Below are positions 1 to 6,769 of a stretch of DNA of 42,398 bases, in pieces. The position numbers were made by a program, and so were the translations under genes. Position 1 is the first letter of the stretch; every line of letters begins with the position of its first letter. This DNA is from an uncultured Collinsella sp. Lineage in GTDB: Bacteria > Actinomycetota > Coriobacteriia > Coriobacteriales > Coriobacteriaceae. Below the pieces are notes generated by a model. That model was not told the DNA's origin. It made no database searches and was given only the letters and a program-made list of their open reading frames with translations. Where the stretch lies: contig CABRNM010000014.1 of the NCBI GenBank assembly GCA_902472315.1, positions 1 to 42,398 of the forward strand, read 5' to 3'.

Positions 1-30
1 CTCTTTCCCTACACGACGCTCTTCCGATCT
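1..30. other. Illumina adapter remnant (assembly artefact)
   Basis: Bases 1-30 match the 3' part of the standard Illumina read-1 adapter and end in the diagnostic cttccgatct. The reading frame of the truncated ribF gene starts immediately after it. This is not genomic sequence; it marks the end of a contig in which adapter trimming failed. Confidence 0.97.
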
Positions 31-31
31 T

Positions 32-607
32 AGGCTGGGTCGCGGCGGCGCCTCGGGCGTTGCCGAGATGCAGACATGGGGTTCCGAGCACGGAGTTGAC
101 GTCTATGGCCACGAGCTGCTGTGCGTCGATGGGCAGACAATCTGCGCTACCCGTATTCGCCAGGAGCTGCGCCAGGGTCATGTTGAGCTTGCTGCCGAGC
201 TGCTCGGCCGCCCGTACATGTTGCGCGGTATTGTTGCCGGCGGTCGTCACCAGGGTTCCGACATGGGTTTTCCCACGGCAAACATCCAGGTGCCCGAGTG
301 TATTCAGGTGCCTGCCGATGGCGTCTACGAGGGCCTGGTGCTGGTCGAAGATACCGTGTGGCCTGCCGCCGTCAACGTGGGCCTGCCGCCGACGTATGCC
401 GACGATGCCGCCTCGGCGCATCTCGAGGCCAACTTGATCGGGTATGCGGGCGACCTGTACGGCGCCTCGGTGTCGCTGGCGTTTACGCGCTGGCTGCGCC
501 CGTCGCGCGTGTTCGATTCGCTGGACGAGCTTATCGCGACCGTCGAGGGTAATATTGACGATATCCGTCATCATTTGGGTGAGCAGGGGGTGAGCATCCG
601 TGATTAG
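32..607 (+). CDS. ribF: Riboflavin kinase / FAD synthetase, 3' part
   Basis: This is the C-terminal part of the bifunctional enzyme that phosphorylates riboflavin to FMN and adenylylates FMN to FAD. The gene is cut at the contig end. The open frame runs from base 32, directly after the adapter, and its first residues (RLGRGGASG) fit the conserved FGRGASG-type segment of the FAD synthetase domain. The riboflavin kinase domain follows, with GIVAGGRHQGSDMGFPTAN matching the usual G-x-GRG-x-LGFPTAN motif and VNVGLPPT the usual NIGxxPT. The end overlaps the dnaG start by 8 bases, suggesting translational coupling. About half of a typical 300-residue protein is missing. An in-frame ATG at 68 is internal and not the true start. 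Confidence 0.95.
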   Translation, partial: RLGRGGASGVAEMQTWGSEHGVDVYGHELLCVDGQTICATRIRQELRQGHVELAAELLGRPYMLRGIVAGGRHQGSDMGFPTANIQVPECIQVPADGVYEGLVLVEDTVWPAAVNVGLPPTYADDAASAHLEANLIGYAGDLYGASVSLAFTRWLRPSRVFDSLDELIATVEGNIDDIRHHLGEQGVSIRD

Positions 608-2714
608 CGATGAGGAGAAAGACCAGGTGCGCGCTGCGTCCGACCTGGTTGCCATCGTGCAGGAAACGGTTGAGCTCAAGCCCCGCGGCCATGAGTTTTG
701 GGGCTGCTGCCCCTTCCATGGCGAAAAGACCCCGTCGTTTCACATTATCCCCGCCACACAGGTGTGGCACTGCTTTGGCTGTGGTGAGGGCGGCGACGTC
801 TTCACCTACATCATGAAGCGCGAGAACCTGAGCTTTCCCGAGTCGATTCGCTACCTGGCCGACCGTGCCGGTATTGAGCTGCACGATACCGGCGCCCATC
901 GCGAGCGCGGCACCAAACGTGCCCGCATCTATGACCTGTGTGCCGAGACCGCCCAGTTCTACCACACCATGCTTATGCGCGGTAAGGACAGCCGTCCGCG
1001 CGAGTACTTTGCCAGCCGCGGTATGGGCGGCGACGTCTGCCGCCGCTACTGCCTGGGCTTTGCGCCGGGTCGCAACGCGCTGGTGTCTCATTTGTCGCAG
1101 GCGGGCTTTACCCCGCAGGAGATGATCGACGCCAACGTGGCCGTGAGCCGTGGGCGCGGGCAGCTTGCCGATCGTTTTTACGACCGCGTGATGTTTCCCA
1201 TCTTTGACGAGCAGGGTCATAACATCGCCTTTGGCGGGCGCATTATGGGCGATGGCCAGCCTAAGTACCTCAACACCGCCGAGACGAGCGTGTTCCATAA
1301 AAAGCGAAACCTCTACGGCTTTAACTGGGCTAAGGAGTTTATCGTCGCGCAGGATACCGCTATTGTGGTGGAGGGATATACCGACTGTATCGCCTGCTGG
1401 GAGGCGGGGATTAAAAACGTCGTCGCCACGCTGGGCACGGCGCTGACGGAACATCACGTAAAGACACTCACCCGTTTTGCCAAGCGCATCGTGTATATGT
1501 TCGATGGCGACGCCGCCGGTCAAAAGGCCGCGCGCCGCGCGATTCAGTTTATCGAGCAGGATTCGATGGACCTGCGCTGCGTGGTGCTTCCCGACGGCAA
1601 CGACCCCATGGAGTTCATCACCGCGCATGGTGGCGAGGCGCTGCAGGCGCGCATCGATGCCGCCGAGCCCCTCATGGACTTTGTGTACCGCTCACTGCAG
1701 GAGTCGAGCGACATCACCACGCCGGGCGGTCGTGCCAAGGCGCTCGAGGATGCGCTAACGCTTATCTATCCGCTGCGCGATAGCTATATGATCGATACGT
1801 ACTTTATCCAGATTGCCGACCTGCTGGGGTTGGACTTGGACACGGTGCGTTCGAGCTCGGGCCGCGTGTTTCGCGATGTTGCCAAGCGTGAGGATGCCGA
1901 GCGTCGTCGCGAGCAGAACTACGAGCGCCAGCGGGCGCAGGCCGAGCGCGCAGGCAGCGCAGGCGGTCGGGCGTTCGGTTCACAAGGGACTTCTCGCGGC
2001 GCCTGGGCGTCGGGGGCGACACCGGCGGTGTCCACACCGGTCGAGGAAGAGCCGTACGACTATGTGCCGCTCGAGGCCTATGGGGCCGCGCCGGTCGAGG
2101 TCGTCGACGATATGCCGCCGATTGATGTGCCGGTTGGTATGGATGGTGCGGCGCCGGTTGCCGATGCAACGGGCGCGTCTGCGGCGCCGACGATGCCGAT
2201 CGTGCTGACCGACCTGGAGCGTAAGTCTTTGGCGGGGGAGCGCGAGCTGCTGACGATGCTCACGAGCTACCCCGACCTGTTCCGCACGTATGCCGACCGC
2301 ATCTGCTCGATCGAGTGGGTGGATCCGCGCCACGAGTCCATCGCGTGGGCCGTGCTCGCGACGCCGCCGGGCACCGACCCCACGGCGTGCATGGATGCGG
2401 CGCGCGCGGTGTGTCCCGAGGCAGCGTCGCTTGTCAGCGCCGGGCGCATTTCGTCGACGAGCAAGCACCCCTCCGAGACGAACATCGTGTTTATGCTCGA
2501 TACCCTCGAGCTCTACACCATCAAGCGCCGCATGCGCGCCGCACAGGCCAAGCTTCGCCAGGACCGGTCGCTCGACGATGAGGCGCGCCGTGTGCTGACG
2601 ATGCAGGCGATGCAAGATTCTCAGCGCCAGCGCGAACTCCAAAAGTCGATCGGCGGCGTGGCAGACCCGTTCCGTTTGATCGGTTTGGAGACCGCGGACG
2701 CCGACCAGGCCTAG
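600..2714 (+). CDS. dnaG: DNA primase
   Basis: Synthesises RNA primers at the replication fork and docks on the replicative helicase. The 704 residues contain an N-terminal CHC2 zinc ribbon (C37, H40, C58, C61), then the RNA polymerase core with its TOPRIM fold (EGYTDC with E258; DGDAAG with D302 and D304). A low-complexity Ala/Gly/Pro/acidic linker spans roughly residues 425-535, and a helical C-terminal domain of the helicase-binding type follows. The linker is longer than in E. coli primase (about 580 residues in total) and explains the extra length. The start is GTG at 600, overlapping the ribF stop. Gene order dnaG-rpoD is the classical macromolecular synthesis arrangement. Confidence 0.97.
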   Translation: MISDEEKDQVRAASDLVAIVQETVELKPRGHEFWGCCPFHGEKTPSFHIIPATQVWHCFGCGEGGDVFTYIMKRENLSFPESIRYLADRAGIELHDTGAHRERGTKRARIYDLCAETAQFYHTMLMRGKDSRPREYFASRGMGGDVCRRYCLGFAPGRNALVSHLSQAGFTPQEMIDANVAVSRGRGQLADRFYDRVMFPIFDEQGHNIAFGGRIMGDGQPKYLNTAETSVFHKKRNLYGFNWAKEFIVAQDTAIVVEGYTDCIACWEAGIKNVVATLGTALTEHHVKTLTRFAKRIVYMFDGDAAGQKAARRAIQFIEQDSMDLRCVVLPDGNDPMEFITAHGGEALQARIDAAEPLMDFVYRSLQESSDITTPGGRAKALEDALTLIYPLRDSYMIDTYFIQIADLLGLDLDTVRSSSGRVFRDVAKREDAERRREQNYERQRAQAERAGSAGGRAFGSQGTSRGAWASGATPAVSTPVEEEPYDYVPLEAYGAAPVEVVDDMPPIDVPVGMDGAAPVADATGASAAPTMPIVLTDLERKSLAGERELLTMLTSYPDLFRTYADRICSIEWVDPRHESIAWAVLATPPGTDPTACMDAARAVCPEAASLVSAGRISSTSKHPSETNIVFMLDTLELYTIKRRMRAAQAKLRQDRSLDDEARRVLTMQAMQDSQRQRELQKSIGGVADPFRLIGLETADADQA

Positions 2715-2781
2715 ATGTTGTGGTCAACCAGCGTATTCGCGCCTATATCCAGTCTGAATTTTGGGTATAGACGTCAATGTG

Positions 2782-2792
2782 TGTGCTAAAGT
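2782..2792 (+). promoter_or_regulatory. Extended -10 promoter of rpoD
   Basis: TGTG-C-TAAAGT fits the TRTGn-TANNNT extended -10 form known from Gram-positive primary promoters. No good -35 hexamer lies 16-18 bases upstream. It sits about 33 bases before the rpoD start, which would let rpoD be transcribed apart from dnaG. Prediction from sequence only. Confidence 0.55.
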
Positions 2793-2824
2793 AATGAGTC
2801 CTGTGGACTATGAAGGGAGAATCT

Positions 2825-4171
2825 GTGCCAAATAAGAGTGAGAGCACGGGTACTGGGCTGGAATCCTACGTTGCAAAGCTCATGGGCAACGGCTCAAACA
2901 GGACTTCGGTAACCGAGGACGAGATTCAGGTCGCCCTGAAGGATATCGATGTATCTGACGAGCAGCTCAACGCGGTGTATTCCGCGCTGCGCAACAGCGG
3001 CATCCAGATTATCTCCGCGAGCGGAAACGACGACGCCCCCATAGACGTCGACGATGACGATAACGATAGCGATACCGACGATTTTGATGACGACGAGCAC
3101 GATTCCGGCTCGCTCGACGATCACGAGCTTAAGATGGCCCGTCAGGCCGACGCTGAGATGGGTTCTTCCAAGAGCAAGAAGAAGCGCACCGTGCGCACGT
3201 CCCGTTCGCGTTCGCGCGTGCGTGGCATCGATGCCTCCACGGTGATGCTGACCGGCGACCCGGTTCGTATGTACCTTAAGGAGATCGGTAAGGTCGACCT
3301 GCTGACCGCCTCCGAAGAGGTCGATCTGGCTATGAAGATCGAGGCCGGTCTCGATGCCACCGAGAAGCTCGAGGCCGCCGATGCGGGCGAGATCGAGCTC
3401 ACCCGCGCCGAGATGCGTCGCCTGACCCGTATCGAGAACGTCGGTCTCGAGGCCAAGCAGGCGCTCATCAGCGCCAACCTGCGCCTGGTCGTCTCCATCG
3501 CCAAGCGCTATGTCGGTCGCGGCATGCTGTTCCTGGACCTGATCCAGGAGGGCAACCTCGGTCTGATTCGCGCCGTCGAGAAGTTCGACTACCAGAAGGG
3601 CTTTAAGTTCTCCACGTACGCCACATGGTGGATCCGTCAGGCCATCACGCGTGCTATCGCCGACCAGGCCCGTACCATCCGTATTCCCGTGCACATGGTC
3701 GAGACCATCAACAAGCTCGTCCGCGTGCAGCGCCAGCTTCTCCAGGACCTGGGTCGCGACCCGACCCCCGAGGAGATCGGTGCCGAGATGGACATGAGCG
3801 CCGACCGCGTCCGCGAGATTCAGAAGATTTCGCAGGAGCCCGTGTCGCTCGAGACCCCCATCGGCGAGGAAGAGGATTCCCAGCTGGGCGACTTCATCGA
3901 GGACTCCCAGGCTATCGTTCCGCCCGATGCCGCCAGCTTCTCCATGCTGCAGGAGCAGCTCACCCAGGTGCTCGACTCGCTTGCCGATCGTGAGCGCAAG
4001 GTTATCGAGCTGCGCTTTGGCCTTGTCGACGGACATCCCCGTACGCTCGAGGAAGTCGGCCGCGAGTTTGGCGTCACGCGCGAGCGTATCCGCCAGATCG
4101 AGTCCAAGACCCTGGCCAAGCTCCGCCACCCCAGCCGCAGTAGCAAGCTGAAGGACTATATTGAGTCTTAA
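2825..4171 (+). CDS. rpoD: Primary RNA polymerase sigma factor (sigma-70 / SigA)
   Basis: The housekeeping sigma factor that directs RNA polymerase to vegetative promoters. From the chosen start it has 448 residues: an acidic Asp-rich N-terminal stretch, a short Lys/Arg-rich segment, then region 1.2 (YLKEIGKVDLLT), the hallmark region 2 with NLRLVVSIAKRY from about residue 218 and the FSTYATWWIRQAI segment of regions 2.3-2.4, region 3, and region 4.2 (VTRERIRQIESKTLAKLR, about residue 417 on). The start is GTG 2825 because gaagggag ends 5 bases before it. An in-frame ATG at 2810 overlaps that ribosome binding site and has none of its own. Followed by a strong terminator. Confidence 0.97.
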   Translation: MPNKSESTGTGLESYVAKLMGNGSNRTSVTEDEIQVALKDIDVSDEQLNAVYSALRNSGIQIISASGNDDAPIDVDDDDNDSDTDDFDDDEHDSGSLDDHELKMARQADAEMGSSKSKKKRTVRTSRSRSRVRGIDASTVMLTGDPVRMYLKEIGKVDLLTASEEVDLAMKIEAGLDATEKLEAADAGEIELTRAEMRRLTRIENVGLEAKQALISANLRLVVSIAKRYVGRGMLFLDLIQEGNLGLIRAVEKFDYQKGFKFSTYATWWIRQAITRAIADQARTIRIPVHMVETINKLVRVQRQLLQDLGRDPTPEEIGAEMDMSADRVREIQKISQEPVSLETPIGEEEDSQLGDFIEDSQAIVPPDAASFSMLQEQLTQVLDSLADRERKVIELRFGLVDGHPRTLEEVGREFGVTRERIRQIESKTLAKLRHPSRSSKLKDYIES

Positions 4172-4184
4172 CCTCGCAAGCAAG

Positions 4185-4218
4185 AAGCGCCCTCAAGCAC
4201 ATCCGCTTGGGGGCGCTT
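4185..4218 (+). terminator. Rho-independent terminator of rpoD
   Basis: A 14-base-pair stem (aagcgccctcaagc with gcttgggggcgctt, one G-U pair) and a 6-base loop lie 13 bases after the rpoD stop. The T run after it is short. Confidence 0.85.
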
Positions 4219-4223
4219 TCATG

Positions 4224-4251
4224 TAGTCATTGGGGACGTCCCCAATGACTA
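4224..4251. repeat. Perfect 28-bp palindrome with GGGGAC core
   Basis: tagtcattggggac is followed directly by its exact reverse complement, with no loop. The element shares TAGTC-R-TTGGGGACGT with the longer inverted repeat at 32227-32282. It lies between the rpoD terminator and the tRNA promoter and has no obvious terminator role of its own. Confidence 0.85.
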
Positions 4252-4277
4252 GGTCGGAAAAATTCTCAAAAAAGTTC

Positions 4278-4305
4278 TTGCCCTAAGCTGATTCGTCCGT
4301 ATAAT
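4278..4305 (+). promoter_or_regulatory. Promoter of the tRNA-Asn genes
   Basis: TTGCCC at 4278-4283 and a consensus TATAAT at 4300-4305 are separated by 16 bases. The expected transcription start lies about 25 bases before the first tRNA. This is the best vegetative promoter in the window. Confidence 0.8.
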
Positions 4306-4335
4306 AAACTTCGTTGCTTGAGAGCACGCACCTAT

Positions 4336-4410
4336 TCCTCGGTAGCTCAATGGTAGAGCACGCGGCTGTTAACCGCGCTGTTGTAGGTTCGAGTCCTACC
4401 CGGGGAGCCA
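4336..4410 (+). tRNA. tRNA-Asn (anticodon GTT), copy 1
   Basis: A 75-base cloverleaf. The acceptor arms are TCCTCGG and CCGGGGA (one G-U pair), the anticodon loop is ctGTTaa, the T arm contains ggttcgagtcc, and the terminal CCA is encoded. Its own promoter lies upstream and a terminator follows directly. Confidence 0.97.
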
Positions 4411-4419
4411 GAATTTCTC

Positions 4420-4440
4420 AGCCCATTCTGCTGGGCTTTT
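4420..4440 (+). terminator. Terminator between the two tRNA genes
   Basis: agccca and tgggct form a 6-base-pair stem with a 6-base loop, followed by TTTT. It ends copy 1 transcripts at least partly. Copy 2 has no promoter visible in the 34-base gap, so it probably depends on read-through. Confidence 0.7.
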
Positions 4441-4444
4441 AAAT

Positions 4445-4519
4445 TCCTCGGTAGCTCAATGGTAGAGCACGCGGCTGTTAACCGCGCTGTTGTAGGTTCG
4501 AGTCCTACCCGGGGAGCCA
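4445..4519 (+). tRNA. tRNA-Asn (anticodon GTT), copy 2
   Basis: Identical over all 75 bases to the copy at 4336-4410, with encoded CCA. Flanks differ beyond a few bases, so only the tRNA itself is duplicated. Followed by a strong terminator. Confidence 0.97.
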
Positions 4520-4526
4520 GGATGTA

Positions 4527-4556
4527 AAACCCGTCGCTTATGCGGCGGGTTTTTTC
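4527..4556 (+). terminator. Rho-independent terminator after tRNA-Asn copy 2
   Basis: aaacccgtcgc pairs with gcggcgggttt (one G-U) around a TTAT loop, continued by a T run. Confidence 0.9.
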
Positions 4557-4713
4557 ATGCCGCGATCGCCTGGCGCGAACGTTGCCATATCAACATTTCG
4601 TGTCGAGGATGTAATCCCGCGACCCACCACCTCAACATGGCGCGCTCGTTGTAGAATAATGCAATGATTGCTCCCACGAGATGGTGCCGTGAGCACCAGA
4701 TAAGGAGATTCTT

Positions 4714-5070
4714 GTGTCTGAGACCATTAACGGCAGCCTGAGCGTCTCGAACGACGTTATTGCCGATATTGCCGGTTATGCCGCGATGACGTGCTATGGC
4801 GTCGTCGGTATGGCCGAACAGCTCCAGGGCGCCGAGAGCGTGCGCCTGCTTGCCGGTCAGCGCCTCCGCAAGGGCGTGCTTGTCTCCGCCGACGAGAACG
4901 GCCTTACGGTCGATCTTCACGTCGTGCTCGAGAACGGCGTCAACATGAAGTCCGTCTGCCACAATCTTTCGAGCTCCGTTGCCTTCACCCTGCAGGAAAT
5001 CGCCCAGATCGATCCCGCCAGCCTTAAGATCGGCATCCACATCGACGCGCTCAAGAGCCGTCTGAACTAG
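4714..5070 (+). CDS. Asp23/Gls24 family envelope stress protein (YloU-like)
   Basis: A 118-residue protein of the Asp23 (DUF322) family. It begins with the typical pattern GSLSVSNDVIADIAGYAAMTCYGVVGMA and continues with an alternating strand-helix pattern. Family members in Gram-positive bacteria are associated with the cell envelope and alkaline or envelope stress; the molecular role of YloU-type members is unclear. The start is GTG at 4714, preceded by aaggag at 4702-4707. The next gene is fakA 27 bases downstream, the same pairing as yloU-yloV in Firmicutes, which supports co-transcription. A possible -10 (TAGAAT at 4652-4657) lies upstream without a clear -35. Confidence 0.9.
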   Translation: MSETINGSLSVSNDVIADIAGYAAMTCYGVVGMAEQLQGAESVRLLAGQRLRKGVLVSADENGLTVDLHVVLENGVNMKSVCHNLSSSVAFTLQEIAQIDPASLKIGIHIDALKSRLN

Positions 5071-5097
5071 CATCCGAAAACGGAGATTCAAATACCC

Positions 5098-6759
5098 ATG
5101 ATTGCAAAGACCATTCGCACCTGTTTTCCGATCGCTGCGGCTGCCGTTTCCGACAAGGCCGAGGAGATCAACAAGCTCAACGTCTTCCCCGTCCCCGACG
5201 GCGACACCGGCACCAACATGTCGCTCACGCTCGCCTCGGTGACCAAGGAGCTTTCCGCCCTTCCCGCCGATGCCGATATGGAGGCCATTGCCGGCGCCAT
5301 CACCCACGGCTCCCTGATGGGTGCCCGCGGCAACTCCGGCGTCATCACCTCGCAGATCCTGCGTGGCGTGGCCGAGGGTCTCGTTTCTGCCGATGAGCCT
5401 ATCACGTCCGCCAACATCGCCTTCGCCTTCCGTCGCGCCGTCAAGGTCGCCTTCCAGGCCGTCCGCAAGCCCATCGAGGGCACGATCCTCACGGTGCTGC
5501 GCGATGTCTCGACCAAGGCCGACGAGTGCGAAAAGAAGAAGTTCTCGGCCGAGGACGCGCTCGACGCCATCGTCGTCGAGGCCTACCAGTCCGTCGCTCG
5601 CACGCCCGACCTGCTGCCCGTTCTGAAGGAGAACGGCGTGGTCGACTCCGGCGCCTTTGGCTTTGCCATCTTCCTGGAGAACTTTGTTGCCGCCGCGCTT
5701 GGCCGCAGCACCGTTGTCGAGGATTTCTCCGCCACGTTTGATTCTGCCGGCTCTGCCCGCGACGCGGCCCTTGGTCGCGTTGAGATCGAGGCCAACGACG
5801 ACTGGGAGGGCTCGGAGTTCCGCTACTGCAACGAGTTTCTCTTTAAGGCCGACGCCCCGTTTGACGAGGACGAGTGCCTTAAGTTCCTGGGCTCCATGGG
5901 CGACTGCGAGCTGCTCGTGGGTGCCTACCCCGACTACAAGATCCACGTGCACTCCAACACCCCCAACCTGGTGCTCGAGCACATGCTGCAGCTCGGTCAG
6001 ATCTACGAGGTCTTTATCCACAACATGGAGATGGAGGCCCACGACCGTACCGCCAAGATTCATGAGGACCAGGAGAAGGCCGCCGTGCCCGCCAAGGCGT
6101 TGGGCTTTGTCGCCGTTGCCGCTGGTTCGGGCGAGGCCGACATCCTCAAGTCCCTCGGCGTTGACGTGATCGTCTCGGGTGGCCAGACCATGAACCCCTC
6201 GACCGCCGACCTGCTGGGCGCGGTGGACCAGGTCAACGCGACCTCGGTCATTATCCTGCCCAATAACGGCAACATCCGCATGGCTGCCGAGGCCGCCGCC
6301 TCTGCCTGCACCGACAAGAAGGTCGCCGTCGTTCCCACCAAGACTGTCCCGCAGGCGTTCTCCGCGCTGTTCGCGGTCCTGCCCGATTCCGAGCTCGAGG
6401 ACGCCGTCGCCGCCATGGTCGACGCCATCAGCGAGGTCCGCGATGGCGAGGTCACCCGTGCCGTGCGCGATTCCAGCGCCTCTGATGGTTCTCCGATTCA
6501 CTCCGGTGATGTCATGGGTATCATTGCCGGCTCCATCGACGTGGTCGGCTCCGATGTGAAACAGGTCACGCTCGACTGCATCAACCGCATGCAGGAGGAA
6601 GAGGAGGGCGACGCGCTGACGATTCTGGCCGGCGAGGAGCTGTCCGATGAGGCCTTCCAGGAGATCGTCGACGCCATTGAGGAGGCTCAGCCCGACCTGG
6701 AGATTGATGCCCATCGTGGCGAGCAGCCGCTCTATCCCGTGATCTTCTCGATCGAGTAG
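5098..6759 (+). CDS. fakA: Fatty acid kinase catalytic subunit FakA (DAK2 domain, YloV-like)
   Basis: ATP-dependent kinase that phosphorylates exogenous fatty acids held by a FakB partner, giving acyl-phosphate for phospholipid synthesis. The 553-residue length is normal. The N-terminal DhaL nucleotide-binding domain carries NVFPVPDGDTGTN at residues 28-40, whose aspartates coordinate Mg-ATP, and MGARGNSGVI a little later. The middle and C-terminal domains of the YloV type follow. No FakB (DegV) gene is in this window. The neighbouring recG is 10 bases downstream, a pairing also seen in actinobacteria and Firmicutes. plsX and acpP, which use or interconvert the product, lie about 5 kb downstream. 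Confidence 0.93.
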   Translation: MIAKTIRTCFPIAAAAVSDKAEEINKLNVFPVPDGDTGTNMSLTLASVTKELSALPADADMEAIAGAITHGSLMGARGNSGVITSQILRGVAEGLVSADEPITSANIAFAFRRAVKVAFQAVRKPIEGTILTVLRDVSTKADECEKKKFSAEDALDAIVVEAYQSVARTPDLLPVLKENGVVDSGAFGFAIFLENFVAAALGRSTVVEDFSATFDSAGSARDAALGRVEIEANDDWEGSEFRYCNEFLFKADAPFDEDECLKFLGSMGDCELLVGAYPDYKIHVHSNTPNLVLEHMLQLGQIYEVFIHNMEMEAHDRTAKIHEDQEKAAVPAKALGFVAVAAGSGEADILKSLGVDVIVSGGQTMNPSTADLLGAVDQVNATSVIILPNNGNIRMAAEAAASACTDKKVAVVPTKTVPQAFSALFAVLPDSELEDAVAAMVDAISEVRDGEVTRAVRDSSASDGSPIHSGDVMGIIAGSIDVVGSDVKQVTLDCINRMQEEEEGDALTILAGEELSDEAFQEIVDAIEEAQPDLEIDAHRGEQPLYPVIFSIE

Positions 6760-6769
6760 GCATCTGCCC

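Noticed and set aside
4336..4519. Direct repeats that might suggest a CRISPR array
   Set aside because: The repeats are complete tRNA genes with cloverleaf and anticodon; there are only two and no cas genes.
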